Assembly (NCBI RefSeq): GCF_012034175.1
Contig: NZ_JAATEJ010000030.1
Coordinates: 1 to 64,000, forward strand
DNA: 64,000 nt
Origin: Actinacidiphila epipremni
GTDB lineage: Bacteria; Actinomycetota; Actinomycetes; Streptomycetales; Streptomycetaceae
Reading direction: 5' to 3'
This document shows positions 24,054 through 33,023 of the stretch, piece after piece (the first letter of the stretch is position 1; the number at the start of each line of letters is the position of its first letter). The position numbers and the translations under genes were made by a program. The notes under the pieces are model-generated. The model was not told the origin of the DNA. It searched no databases and worked only from the letters and a program-made list of their open reading frames with translations.

Positions 24054-25709
24054 TCAGCCGGCCGTCGCCTTGAGCTCGCGGCGCAGGATCTTGCCGGTCG
24101 CGGTCTTGGGCAGTTCGCCGAGTATGTCCACCTGGCGCGGGTATTTGTACGCGGCCAGCCGCTCGCGGCAATAGGCGACGAGTTCGGCGGGCTCGGCCGC
24201 CGCGCCGGGGCGCAGGCTCACATACGCCTTGACGCTCTCGCCGCGGTAGGCGTCCGGGACGCCGACGACTGCGGCCTCGCGGACGGCGGGGTGGGTGTAG
24301 AGGACGTCCTCGACCTCGCGCGGCCACACCTTGAAGCCGGACGCGTTGATCATGTCCTTCTTGCGGTCGACGACATAGAGCCAGCCGTCGGGGTCCATGA
24401 AGCCGATGTCACCGGTGCGCAGTTCGCCGTCGGGCAGCGCGGCCTCGGAGGCGTCTGGCTGGTTCCAGTAGCCGGGTACGACCATGGGGCCGCGGACGGC
24501 GATCTCGCCGCTGTGGCCGAAGGGGACCTCGGCGCCGGTGTCGTCGAGGATGCGCACCATGGTGCCGGGCCCGGGGACACCGACCGCCAGGGTGCCGGAG
24601 GCGGGGTCCACGGGGGCCTCGTGACCGGGCGGGACGCTGGCGCAAGGGGCGCTGCATTCGGTGAGGCAGTAGCCGTTTGCGAGGTAGAGGCCGCCGGCGC
24701 GGGCGCGGAAGGACTCGACGACGGCGGGTGGCAGCGGGGCGCCGCCGGACGAGATGAGCCGGAAGGACGCGAAGTCCTCGGCGGTGGCGTCGGGGCGGGC
24801 CAGCAGCGCCATGAAGGCGGTGGCGGGGCCGACGGTGTAGGTGGGGCGGTGCTCGCGGAAGGCGTCGAGGACGACGCCGGGCTCGAAGCGGTAGGCCAGC
24901 GCCAGGGTGTGGCCGCCGGCGAGCGCCGCGGACAGCTGGCAGACCATGCCCGTGATGTGGAAGAGCGGGGCCAGGGCGAAGACCACGGCGTCCTCGGGCA
25001 GCGCCTGGACGCGGACCTGGCGGTGGGCGTTGAAGGACAGGTTGCCGTGGGTGTTGAGCGCGCCCTTGGGCCGGCCGCTGGTGCCGGAGGTGTAGCTGAT
25101 CAGCGCGGTGTCGCAGGCCGCGGGCAGCGGGACCGCCGGGCGCTCGCCGGCGGACGCGCGGGCGGCGGCCAGCACGTCGGCGGCGTCAGCGGCGGGCGCG
25201 CGGCCGGCGGTCAGGACCCGCGGGTCGTCGCGGGTCTGGAGGTCCCGCTCGCAGGCGGTGTACGTGATGCGTACGGGCGAGGCGGCGGCGGTGCCGCGGA
25301 CGTAGGACTGCCAGGCGCTCTCGGAGCAGACCAGGGCGGCGGCGCCTGCGTCGGCGAGGATGTGGGCCAGTTCGTGCTGCTTGTACATCGGGTTGACGGG
25401 GATGACGGCGCCGCCGGCCTTCCATGCCGCGAGCAGCGCGATGACGAACTGCGGCACATTCTGCAGCATGACGGCGAGGCGGTCGCCGGGGGCGAAGCCG
25501 CGGCCGGCGAAGTCGCGGGCCAGGCCGTCGGAGAGGGAGTCGAGTTCGCCGTACGTCAGGGCGCCGTCGAAGTAGGCCAGGGCGCGGCTGCCGGGGTTGC
25601 GGGCGGCGTGCGCGAGGAAGGCCTCCAGGACGGAGGGCGGGTAGTCGGTGTCGGCGCGCTGCTCCTCGGTGAAGAAGCGCAGCCAGGGCTGGTCGGCGTA
25701 TCCGGTCAT
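24054..25709 (-). CDS. Acyl-CoA synthetase (AMP-forming ligase)
   Basis: 551 residues of the ANL superfamily: P-loop-like ISYTSGTSGRPKGAL, A5 motif NGYCLTECSAPC, A7 LRTGDIGFMDPDGWLYVVDRKKDMI and the C-terminal catalytic lysine motif LPKTATGKILRREL. Activates a carboxylic acid to acyl-CoA via an acyl-AMP. Starts at 25709 in an ATGA overlap with the upstream SDR gene, so the two are co-translated. An aromatic or medium-chain substrate is possible; no specificity is read here. Confidence 0.94.
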   Translation of the reverse strand: MTGYADQPWLRFFTEEQRADTDYPPSVLEAFLAHAARNPGSRALAYFDGALTYGELDSLSDGLARDFAGRGFAPGDRLAVMLQNVPQFVIALLAAWKAGGAVIPVNPMYKQHELAHILADAGAAALVCSESAWQSYVRGTAAASPVRITYTACERDLQTRDDPRVLTAGRAPAADAADVLAAARASAGERPAVPLPAACDTALISYTSGTSGRPKGALNTHGNLSFNAHRQVRVQALPEDAVVFALAPLFHITGMVCQLSAALAGGHTLALAYRFEPGVVLDAFREHRPTYTVGPATAFMALLARPDATAEDFASFRLISSGGAPLPPAVVESFRARAGGLYLANGYCLTECSAPCASVPPGHEAPVDPASGTLAVGVPGPGTMVRILDDTGAEVPFGHSGEIAVRGPMVVPGYWNQPDASEAALPDGELRTGDIGFMDPDGWLYVVDRKKDMINASGFKVWPREVEDVLYTHPAVREAAVVGVPDAYRGESVKAYVSLRPGAAAEPAELVAYCRERLAAYKYPRQVDILGELPKTATGKILRRELKATAG

Positions 25710-26497
25710 GCGTGCTCGCCCGCCTTCGCCCGGAGGTCCTCGTACTGGCGCTGGAGTTTGTTCATGCCGCGCAACCACCGCTCGGGTTCGGCGGCGCGGG
25801 CGGCGTAATAGCCGGCGACCTCGGGGTGCGGCAGGATCAGGAAGCGCTCGGCGGCGATGCCTTCGAGCACCGCCTGCGCGACCGCCTCGGGTTCGATGGC
25901 GGTGGGCGCGAGCACCAGGTCGCCGGCCGGGCCGGTGGCGTCGAGCATCGCGGTGCGCACGCCCTGGGGGCAGACGGCGTGGACCTTGACGCCGCGGTGG
26001 CGGTAGGTGAGCGCGAGCCATTCGGCGAAGGCGAGGGCGCCGTGCTTGGTGACGGTGTACGGGGCGGCGCCGATCATCGTGAGCAGGCCGGCGGCGGAGA
26101 CGGTGGACACGAAGCGGCCCCGGCCGCGCTCCAGCCATTCGGGGAGCAGGGCGCGGGCGGCCCGGACGTGGCTCATGACGTTGACCTCCCACGCGGCCTC
26201 CCACACCGCGTCGTCGGCCTCGGGGCCGCCGCCGGTGCCGACCCCGGCGTTGGCGCAGAAGACGTCGATGCCGCCGCCGAGGGCGGTGCGGGCGGCGGGC
26301 ACGGCCTGCGCGGCGTCGCCGACGACGACGGCCGCGCCGGTCTCGTCGGCGACCTTGCGTGCCGCGTCGCCGTCGAGGTCGTTGACGACGACGCGGGCGC
26401 CCTGCTCCGCGAAGGCGCGGGCGAGCGCGGCCCCGATGCCGCCGCCCGCGCCCGTGACCACCACGCGGGCCCCGCGCAGGGCTTCCACCTCGACCAT
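25706..26497 (-). CDS. Short-chain dehydrogenase/reductase
   Basis: 263 residues of the classical SDR type: cofactor loop TGAGGGIG near the N-terminus, NDLD acidic tip at strand 2 (suggesting NAD), NAGVG, catalytic Ser in VSTVSAAG and YxxxK as YTVTKHG. GAGGGAGA precedes ATG 26497. First gene of an SDR-ligase operon; probably oxidises a hydroxyacyl-CoA or alcohol in the same route. Confidence 0.92.
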   Translation of the reverse strand: MVEVEALRGARVVVTGAGGGIGAALARAFAEQGARVVVNDLDGDAARKVADETGAAVVVGDAAQAVPAARTALGGGIDVFCANAGVGTGGGPEADDAVWEAAWEVNVMSHVRAARALLPEWLERGRGRFVSTVSAAGLLTMIGAAPYTVTKHGALAFAEWLALTYRHRGVKVHAVCPQGVRTAMLDATGPAGDLVLAPTAIEPEAVAQAVLEGIAAERFLILPHPEVAGYYAARAAEPERWLRGMNKLQRQYEDLRAKAGEHA

Positions 26498-26550
26498 CGG
26501 GTCTCCCTCGACTCGGCTGGACCACTGACGTTTTCCTTCTCGCCTTCGCA

Positions 26551-26566
26551 TACTAAGCAGTCGGTC
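26551..26566. promoter_or_regulatory. TetR-like half-conserved operator and SDR promoter
   Basis: TACTAAGCAGTCGGTC matches 12 of 16 positions of the palindrome at 19894-19909, with the right arm (CAGTCGGT) exact. A -10 TAGTAT on the minus strand (26555-26550) overlaps it, so binding would block the SDR-ligase promoter. Confidence 0.5.
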
Positions 26567-26594
26567 ACCCGATCCGGAAGGGCCGGACGGGGGC

Positions 26595-26603
26595 TGTGGA
26601 CAA
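26595..26603 (-). other. Isolated DnaA box (TTGTCCACA)
   Basis: TGTGGACAA is the exact complement of the Streptomyces-type DnaA box. It lies in the 286-bp space between the divergent SDR and hydrolase genes. It is single, so it is not an origin; it may be chance or a DnaA-titration/regulatory site. Confidence 0.4.
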
Positions 26604-26783
26604 CCGGCGGACTGCCGGGGAGGCGGCTGGGGAACGGCAGGGGGGGCGACCGGAGGACCGCCGGGGGCAGTCCGCGGGGTTTTCACCCGCCGGGGGGATG
26701 GACGGCTCGATGGGAGGTCGGGATGATGGGGGCAGATCGGACAAACGCGAGCTTTGGGGTGCTCGCGAAGGCGAGGGGGAGCC

Positions 26784-28064
26784 ATGGCCGTCACGAGTGT
26801 GCAGCCGTACTGGGACCTGACGTTCGACGCGGACGGGGATCCGGATCCGCGGCAGCGCGACGCACTGCTGGCCCGCGCCCGCGAGCACTCCGACCTGGTC
26901 GTCTTCTCCCACGGCTGGAACAACGACCTGTCGACGGCGAGCGCGCTCTACGACCGCTTCTACGCGCCCTTCCCCGGCCTGCTGGCCGCCGCGGGGCCGG
27001 GGGCGGGGGTGCTGATCGGGTACGTCGGGGTGCACTGGCCGTCCATGCGCTTCTGCGACGAGCCCATCCCCGACTTCCCGCACACCGCCGCCCTGACCGC
27101 GCGCGGCGGCGGCGGCACCGACCTCGACCCGGACGCCGCCACCCTCAAGCGGGTGCTGCCCGGGCACGACGCGGCGGTGGACCGGATCGCGGAGCTGCTG
27201 GCCCGGCAGCCGGACGACCCGGCGGCGCTGGAGGAGTTCGGCCGCCTGGTGCGCACCCTCACCGGCGCCGGCCCCGGGGCGGCGGCACTGGCGTCGGACG
27301 TCGCAGGCGAGGACGCGCTGCCCCGGCTGCTCACGGCCAAGCCGGCCGACGTGTGCGACGAACTGGCCGACGCGCTGGGCCGGACGGTGTCCGAGGCCGG
27401 GGAGGGCGAGGCGCTGCTCGGCGGGCTCGGCAAGAAGGTCTGGGCCGGCGCGCGCGAACTGCTGCGGCAGGGCACGTATTTCGCGATGAAGGGCCGGGCC
27501 GGGACGGTCGGCAGGAAGGGGCTCGGGCCTTTCGTGGGGCAGCTGGCCGAGCGGGCGCCGGACACGAAAGTGCATCTGGTCGGCCACAGCTTCGGGGCCC
27601 GGCTGGTCTCCTTCGCTCTGGCCGGGCTGCCGCAGGGCGCGCACAACGTCCGGTCGGTGACGCTGCTCCAGGGCGCGTTCTCGCACTCCGCCTACTCCCC
27701 CGGCGGCGCGCTCGACGGTATGCAGCGCCGGGTCGGCGGGCCGGTGCTGGCCTGCCACTCCAGCCATGACACGGCGCTGGGGATCCTGTATCCGCTGGCC
27801 TCCCGGCTCTCCGGCGACGACCGCTCGCTGCTGGGCGACGACCGGTGGGGCGCCCTCGGCCACGACGGGTTCCACGGGCTGCCGCACGCGCCCGCGACGG
27901 CGCTCACAGCGGCCCTGGGCGCGCGGTTCTCCCCCGGCGAGTGCCTGAGCGTGGACGCGTCGGCGGTCGTCCGCAGGGGCGGCCCGCCGGCCGGGGCGCA
28001 CAGCGACATCTGCCACCCGGAGCTGGCCCGGCTCATACTGCGGGCGGCGGCGCTGCTGCGGTGA
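26784..28064 (+). CDS. Alpha/beta-hydrolase-like protein of unknown function
   Basis: 426 residues, no signal or spans. FSHGWNNDLSTASALYDRFY near residue 45 provides an oxyanion-type HG motif, the nucleophile elbow is GHSFGAR with Ser269, and HSDICHPELARL near the C-terminus can supply the catalytic His. A long helical insertion (about 120-245, with a LARQPDDPAALEEFGRLV segment) separates the first strand from the elbow. GAGGGGGA ribosome site. Resembles conserved actinobacterial serine hydrolases of unknown substrate. Confidence 0.75.
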   Translation: MAVTSVQPYWDLTFDADGDPDPRQRDALLARAREHSDLVVFSHGWNNDLSTASALYDRFYAPFPGLLAAAGPGAGVLIGYVGVHWPSMRFCDEPIPDFPHTAALTARGGGGTDLDPDAATLKRVLPGHDAAVDRIAELLARQPDDPAALEEFGRLVRTLTGAGPGAAALASDVAGEDALPRLLTAKPADVCDELADALGRTVSEAGEGEALLGGLGKKVWAGARELLRQGTYFAMKGRAGTVGRKGLGPFVGQLAERAPDTKVHLVGHSFGARLVSFALAGLPQGAHNVRSVTLLQGAFSHSAYSPGGALDGMQRRVGGPVLACHSSHDTALGILYPLASRLSGDDRSLLGDDRWGALGHDGFHGLPHAPATALTAALGARFSPGECLSVDASAVVRRGGPPAGAHSDICHPELARLILRAAALLR

Positions 28065-28140
28065 CCGCGGCTGCCGCAGGTCCGGGGCGGCCCGGGGGCT
28101 GCGGGCGGCCGGGGGCCTGGGGTTCCTGAGGGCCTGGGGG

Positions 28141-28174
28141 CCTGGGGGCCGGCCCGGAACGACCGGCCCCCAGG
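28141..28174. terminator. Hairpin terminator
   Basis: CCTGGGGGCCGG (28141-28152) is perfectly complementary to 28163-28174 with a 10-nt loop. It separates the convergent hydrolase and penicillin-acylase-like genes and is preceded by GGGCCTGG repeats at about 28119-28148. Confidence 0.75.
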
Positions 28175-28180
28175 GGTGGT

Positions 28181-31018
28181 TCAGCGGTGGGAGGGGAATT
28201 CGACGACCTGCTGGTAGGTCGGGCGGTTCTGCCAGCTGATCCGGTCGTCGGTGACACCGCCCAGCGGGCGCTGGACGATGGAGTCGGCGCACCACTGGTC
28301 GCCGGCCGAGCAGCCGTCGTCGCCCGGGTAGACGGTGGTGGCCGGTACGGCTGCGGCCTGCTTGAGGGTGCTCAGCAGCACGTCACGGCAGGCGGCGAGC
28401 TGCCCGCCGCCGCAGTAGGGGCGGGCGAGCGGCCCGGCGACCGGGTCGCCGAGCACCGCGCGCAGGTCTTTGTCGACATAGCTCCACCAGCCGTACTGGA
28501 AGGAGCTGCCGGCGTGCGAGCCGGTCGGGCCGTGCCCGGCCGAGGGCGACTCGTCGACGGTCAGGTCGGCGGTGAGCGCGGTGTAGAGGCTGCTGCCGAG
28601 CCCCGGCTGGAACTCGCCCTGCACCAGCAGCGGCCACCACGCGTCCATGACGCGTATCGCGTCGGCGTCGGCGTAGGTATGCGAGCCGGCGGAGGTCTCG
28701 TGCCGCTTGGTGCCGGCCGCCCGCCAGGCCGTCAACTGCTGGACGGCGGTGGCCTCCTGGGGGTCGGCGACGGGTGCGCTGGAGATGACGCGGAGCAGGT
28801 CGGGCAGCACGTCCTCACCGCGCAGGTCGGTCAGCGCGGCGTCGTCCATCGCCTTGACCAGCTTCGACCGGGTGACCCCGCCGGCCTGGACGAGCGCCTT
28901 GACGCGGTCGTCGAGCAGGTCGGCGCGGTGGACGGAGCCGTTGCCGAAGCCCGCGGAGGTGTAGCCGGGCGCCTGCTTGTTGTTCCAGGAGACGTAGTAG
29001 TCCTGGTCGACGGACTGCGGGTGCTGCGAAGGCGGCGTGTAGGTCGCGGTGTTGGCCGTGGGGTCCCAGCCGCGCCAGTCGTAGGCGGCCTGCGCCCACA
29101 CCGGGAAGGACGCGTCGACGCCGGCGGCCCGTACCGGGTTGGTGCCGCTGTTGTAGTAGGCGGTGTGCTGGGAGTCGGCGTAGAACCAGTTGAAGGTGTA
29201 GTTGATGTCCTGCGTGGCGGCCTGGAAGGACGCCGGGTCGTGGACGAACCCGGGGTCGTTGAGCTCCTGGAAGCCGATGATGGAGTCGGCCTCGTGCCGG
29301 TAGGAGCTGCGCAGCTGGGTGTAGGCGACGCCCTTGCCGCCGACCGTGGCGCGGTATTCGACCGGGCCGTAGGCGGTGCGCCAGACCTGCATGCGGTAGG
29401 AGCCGGCCGGGGTGGAGTCGGCGACCGTGGGCTTCCAGGAGTTGGTGCGCTCCAGCTTCTCCATCGGCACGCAGCTGCCGTGGAAGAGGTAGTGCGTGTC
29501 GTCCTGGCACAGCTCGACGGCGTAGGTGTCGGTGACGTCCTGGGAGGCGGAGGTCGCGCTCCAGGCGTAGTCCTGGCCGCGGCCGAGCTCCACGTACATG
29601 CCCAGCCCGGCGAAGGAGGCGCCGCGGGCGCTGATGCCGGGGCCCTGGAGTTCCTGGAGCATGAGCAACTGTGGCGCGAAGTAGCCGGTCTGCGGGCCGA
29701 AGACGGCGACCGGGTGGCCGCTCGCGGTGTGGGCGCCGCTGACGACCAGGGCGTTGGACATGCCCTTCTTGGTGGAGAAGAGGTTGCCGGGCAGCACACC
29801 GGGGCTCGCGGTGGTGGACTGCGTGGCGCCGCCGGTCGCGTCGTAGACCAGGGGTTCGGCGACGACCGAGCCAGGGTCGGGCAGTGCCTCGCCCTGGGCG
29901 GTGGCGGGCTTGCCCGCGTACGGGAAGCTCGTGCCGTCGTGGACGGTGGGCGTGGCCTCCGGGTCGTCCCGCTCGCGGAAGGACTCCCACACCTTGGTGC
30001 CCTCGGTGACGCCGTACTGCTGCTGCGCGGCCAGCAGCGACAGCGCCGACTGCACCTCGCCGCCGCCACCGGTGCCGAAGAGCGCGCCGACGACGGAGGC
30101 GAGCGCGATGAGGTCGGTGAGCTGGAACGGGTCGATCGTGCCGGCGTTGGTGATGGCGTCGACGTGGCCGGTCAGGACGTATTCGCCGGGGAAGTAGCGG
30201 CCGTTCTTCGCGGCGGTGATGTAGGCGTTGATGCCGTCGACGTACGCCTGTGCGTCGGCGAGGGCCTGCTGGCCGCGCGGCCCGCTGTTGTTGGCGAGCC
30301 AGTCCACCTGCGCCTGGAGGTCGGCCTCGGTGTAGGGGGCCTGCTTCCAGAACTCCTGCTCCAAACCGCGGTTGGCGGCGGCGCCGCCGGCGAACGACGA
30401 CAGTTCGCCGCGCCCGACGTGCCGGAAGAGGTCCATGAGCCACAGCCGGTCCTGCGCCGCCGCGTATCCGGCGCCGAACTCGGTGCCCTGCCGGGTGGTG
30501 CCCTTGATGTGCGGGACGCCGGTCTTCTTGTCGCGGGTGATGGTCACGTCGGAGCGCGGGCTGACCACCGAGGCGACCTGGTTGGCGGGCACGCCGAAGG
30601 AGGCGTCGTTGAAGAAACCGGTGATCGTGGCGTCGGTGAGGGTGGGGTAGCCGTTCGCGAGGTCGGCGTAGGGGCCGAGCTGGTCGGCGGTGTGCGACGG
30701 GCGGGTGCCGAGCACCTTGTTGGCGAGGATGTCGGCAAGGGTGGCGTTGCCGTTCTCGCCGGGCGGCAGGATGTCGGCGCACTGCCCGGCGCAGTAGTCG
30801 CCGGTGTCCGCGGCGTGCGCCGCCGGCGGCACCGGGGCCACCAGGGTCGCCGCGAGGGCGAGCAGCGCGCCCGCGGTGGCCGTGCCGAGCACGCCCTTGC
30901 CGAGCACGCCCTTGCCGAGGCCGCCCCTGCCGAGGCCCTTGCCTGGCCCGCTTTTGCCTGGCTGGCCCTTGCCGAGCGCGCGTTTTCTGCCGATCCGTCG
31001 TGGGGTCCGTAGCGGCAT
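28181..31018 (-). CDS. Secreted penicillin acylase family protein (Ntn hydrolase)
   Basis: 945 residues. A precursor with signal peptide (hydrophobic GALLALAATLVAPV, cleavage near AHA, about residue 69), alpha-chain region (GVPHIKGTTRQGTEFGAGYAAAQDRLWLMDLFRHV) and a beta chain expected to begin at Ser421 in KKGMSNALVVSG after autocleavage. Members hydrolyse amides such as beta-lactam side chains, acyl-homoserine lactones or lipopeptide acyl groups; this one is of the AHL/aculeacin acylase-like type, substrate open. AAGGAG lies 8 nt before the ATG. The n-region of the signal is unusually long because of a Lys-Gly-rich repeat. Confidence 0.92.
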   Translation of the reverse strand: MPLRTPRRIGRKRALGKGQPGKSGPGKGLGRGGLGKGVLGKGVLGTATAGALLALAATLVAPVPPAAHAADTGDYCAGQCADILPPGENGNATLADILANKVLGTRPSHTADQLGPYADLANGYPTLTDATITGFFNDASFGVPANQVASVVSPRSDVTITRDKKTGVPHIKGTTRQGTEFGAGYAAAQDRLWLMDLFRHVGRGELSSFAGGAAANRGLEQEFWKQAPYTEADLQAQVDWLANNSGPRGQQALADAQAYVDGINAYITAAKNGRYFPGEYVLTGHVDAITNAGTIDPFQLTDLIALASVVGALFGTGGGGEVQSALSLLAAQQQYGVTEGTKVWESFRERDDPEATPTVHDGTSFPYAGKPATAQGEALPDPGSVVAEPLVYDATGGATQSTTASPGVLPGNLFSTKKGMSNALVVSGAHTASGHPVAVFGPQTGYFAPQLLMLQELQGPGISARGASFAGLGMYVELGRGQDYAWSATSASQDVTDTYAVELCQDDTHYLFHGSCVPMEKLERTNSWKPTVADSTPAGSYRMQVWRTAYGPVEYRATVGGKGVAYTQLRSSYRHEADSIIGFQELNDPGFVHDPASFQAATQDINYTFNWFYADSQHTAYYNSGTNPVRAAGVDASFPVWAQAAYDWRGWDPTANTATYTPPSQHPQSVDQDYYVSWNNKQAPGYTSAGFGNGSVHRADLLDDRVKALVQAGGVTRSKLVKAMDDAALTDLRGEDVLPDLLRVISSAPVADPQEATAVQQLTAWRAAGTKRHETSAGSHTYADADAIRVMDAWWPLLVQGEFQPGLGSSLYTALTADLTVDESPSAGHGPTGSHAGSSFQYGWWSYVDKDLRAVLGDPVAGPLARPYCGGGQLAACRDVLLSTLKQAAAVPATTVYPGDDGCSAGDQWCADSIVQRPLGGVTDDRISWQNRPTYQQVVEFPSHR
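30884..30970. repeat. In-frame 15-bp repeat in the acylase signal-peptide region
   Basis: Six units of GCCGAGCACGCCCTT type (two identical, one 12-bp) encode KGVLG, KGVLG, RGGLG, KGLG, KSGPG and KGQPG on the minus strand. They add about 30 residues of positive, glycine-rich sequence before the hydrophobic core of the export signal. Confidence 0.85.
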
Positions 31019-31152
31019 GTCTGCTCCTTCCGGAAGCCGGTGCGCGGAGGTTACCGCCGGTTAACCGACCCCGGAAGATGAACATGCGTCAGGTTTTTCG
31101 GATTTTCACCACCCGGCCGCGGGCGGTCGGGCTTTCGTCCGGCCGGCCCGGC

Positions 31153-31899
31153 TCAGGACCGCGGGCGCAGGACGAAGACCCCCCAGCCGAGGTAGCGGCG
31201 GTTCCACTCCAGGTGGGTGCGGCGGGCGTGGTCGAGGAAGTCGCGCATGTCGGCCGCGTCCGGGTGGTCGGCGGGGTGGTCGCGCAGCCAGTCGGCGACG
31301 GCGAACCACTGCTCGGCGGCGTAGCGGTCCCAGCTGTCGCCGTCGGCGAGCACCATCTCCAGCAGCTCCATGCCCGCCGCCTCGAACCGGTCGAGGGTGC
31401 CGACGAGCGAGGTGTAGTCGTCCGGCTCCATGCCGTTGGCCTCCAGGGCGGCCTCGGGCGCGGGCTCGGTCCAGTACGGCTCGCCGATCAGCATCAGGCC
31501 GCCGGGCCGCAGGGCGGGCCGCAGCAGCTCGATCGTGCCGGCCAGGCCCCCGCCGATCCAGGTGGCGCCGAGGCAGGACACCAGGTCGTAGCCGCCGGCG
31601 TCCGCCTGGTACGTACCCGCGTCGGCGCGGACGAAGCTCACCCTTTCGCAGACGCCGAGTTCGGCGGCGCGCTCGCGGGCCGCGGTCAGGAAGACCTCGC
31701 TGATGTCGACGCCGACGCCGCCCGTGCCGTACGCCTGCGCCCAGCGGGTCAGCATCTCGCCCTTGCCGCAGGCCAGGTCGAGGTGCCGCTGCCCGGCCTG
31801 CGGATTGCAGATCGCACCGAGCAGCATCAGCTTGTCCTCGGTGATCGGGTTGAGGATGCGGTGCCGGGACTCGGAGATCTCGTGGTGGCGCAGGCTCAT
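31153..31899 (-). CDS. SAM-dependent methyltransferase
   Basis: 248 residues from ATG 31899, with GAGGAA upstream; a longer frame to 32019 has no family match. Motif I HLDLACGKGEMLTRWA is near 40-55, motif II GVDISEVFL, and LRPGGLMLIGEPYW near 150. It looks like a class I enzyme acting on a small molecule. Same strand as the XRE regulator upstream (85 bp) and the acylase downstream. Confidence 0.85.
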   Translation of the reverse strand: MSLRHHEISESRHRILNPITEDKLMLLGAICNPQAGQRHLDLACGKGEMLTRWAQAYGTGGVGVDISEVFLTAARERAAELGVCERVSFVRADAGTYQADAGGYDLVSCLGATWIGGGLAGTIELLRPALRPGGLMLIGEPYWTEPAPEAALEANGMEPDDYTSLVGTLDRFEAAGMELLEMVLADGDSWDRYAAEQWFAVADWLRDHPADHPDAADMRDFLDHARRTHLEWNRRYLGWGVFVLRPRS

Positions 31900-31984
31900 G
31901 CGGTTCCTCGCGGTTGCTTCACGTGGTGCGGCGGGCGGCGCGCTGCGCAGCCCCGGTCGCCGCCCGGCCGGATGCCCGGGCGCG

Positions 31985-32938
31985 TCAGGCATCCTGCCGC
32001 AGCGCGTCGGCCGTCGCACGGTCGGCCGGCAGGAACGCCTCCAGCTTCAGCTCGGCGATCGTCACGTCCGCGGCGGTGGCGAAGACCGCGACCGTCGTCA
32101 TCAGCCGCAGCCGCCCGTACGAGACGGAGTCCAGCTCCATCGGCACGGTGAAGCCCAGCAGGCTCTCCGGGCCGCCGCCCCCGGCCGGCTCCGGCACGTA
32201 AGCGGCGAGTTCGTCGTGCAGCGCGGCCAGCCGGTCGTCGGGGTTGCGCCGCTGCTCCTCGCGCAGCGCCTCGATGACATGCCGCGCCCACTGCGGGAAA
32301 TTGCGGATCCGCGGCGCCATGCCCGCCGGGTGCAGCGCCAGCCGCAGGATGTTCGCGCGCGGCCCGAGCAGCGCCGGGTCCGAGCCCTCGGTCATGACGG
32401 CGAAGGCGTCGTTCGCCGCGACCAGGTCGCCGTGCCGGTCCACGACGATCGCCGGGTAGGGCATGTGGCCGGTCAGGATGTGGTCCAGCGCCTCCAGGGC
32501 GGGGGCGAGCGCCGGGTCGGCGAGGTCGCGCTGCGGGTGCACCGGCGCGTAACCGGCGGCAAGCAGCAGTCCGTTGCGCTCCCGCAGCGGCAGGGCGAGG
32601 GAGTCGGCGAGCCGGGCGACCAGGGCGCGGCCGGGGGTGGAGCGGCCGTTCTCGATGAAGCTGATGTGCCGCTGCGTGGTGCCGGCGCGCACCGCCAGCT
32701 CCAGCTGGCTCAGATGCCGGCGGCTGCGGCTGGCGCGCAGCGCCTCGGGGAAGCTCTGCGGGGCGGGCGGCGCGGCGGCGGCCCGGCCGGACGCCGCGGA
32801 CCGGGTGCGGGCGGGGGTGCGGCGGGGGGCTGCGCTCCCAGCGGGGGCGGCGGTGCGGCCCGCGGCGGTACGACCGGCGGGGGTGCGGCCCGCGGCGGTA
32901 CGGCTCGCGGCGGCGGCGAGAGGGCGAGGGGCGTCCAC
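31985..32938 (-). CDS. XRE-family regulator with MmyB-like ligand domain
   Basis: 317 residues. After a 60-residue Ala/Arg/Thr-rich N-terminus, the XRE HTH reads LRASRSRRHLSQLELAVRAGTTQRHISFIENG, followed by the PAS-like MmyB ligand domain (MPYPAIVVDRHGDLVAANDAFAVM). GTG start at 32938; no ribosome site is visible. Divergent from the luciferase-like oxidoreductase gene across 85 bp that carry an inverted repeat, so it probably regulates that gene. Such regulators often bind fatty-acyl ligands and pair with oxidoreductases. Confidence 0.87.
   Translation of the reverse strand: MDAPRPLAAAASRTAAGRTPAGRTAAGRTAAPAGSAAPRRTPARTRSAASGRAAAAPPAPQSFPEALRASRSRRHLSQLELAVRAGTTQRHISFIENGRSTPGRALVARLADSLALPLRERNGLLLAAGYAPVHPQRDLADPALAPALEALDHILTGHMPYPAIVVDRHGDLVAANDAFAVMTEGSDPALLGPRANILRLALHPAGMAPRIRNFPQWARHVIEALREEQRRNPDDRLAALHDELAAYVPEPAGGGGPESLLGFTVPMELDSVSYGRLRLMTTVAVFATAADVTIAELKLEAFLPADRATADALRQDA
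32850..32909. repeat. In-frame 15-bp repeat in the XRE regulator N-terminus
   Basis: Four 15-bp units (32850, 32865, 32880, 32895), GCGGTGCGGCCCGCG and close variants, encode the GRTAA-type pentapeptides ahead of the HTH domain. Confidence 0.82.
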
Positions 32939-32972
32939 GGCTCATTTGTAACGCCGCGCACCGACCCGGGCC

Positions 32973-33016
32973 ATTCCCTGCCGGGAATTGAGGCCATGCC
33001 CGCCGCGGCCCACGCT
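32973..33016 (+). promoter_or_regulatory. Dyad and promoter of the luciferase-like oxidoreductase gene
   Basis: ATTCCC-tgcc-GGGAAT (32973-32988) abuts and overlaps TTGAGG (32988-32993); a 17-bp spacer leads to CACGCT (33011-33016), 7 nt before ATG 33024. This suggests a leaderless transcript controlled by a repressor at the -35 side, most likely the divergent XRE protein. Confidence 0.5.
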
Positions 33017-33023
33017 CGCCCCT

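Noticed and set aside
28187-31012. 941-codon plus-strand open frame opposite the acylase gene.
   Set aside because: Antisense shadow; Val/Gly/Arg-rich with no domain, while the minus strand encodes a complete Ntn hydrolase.
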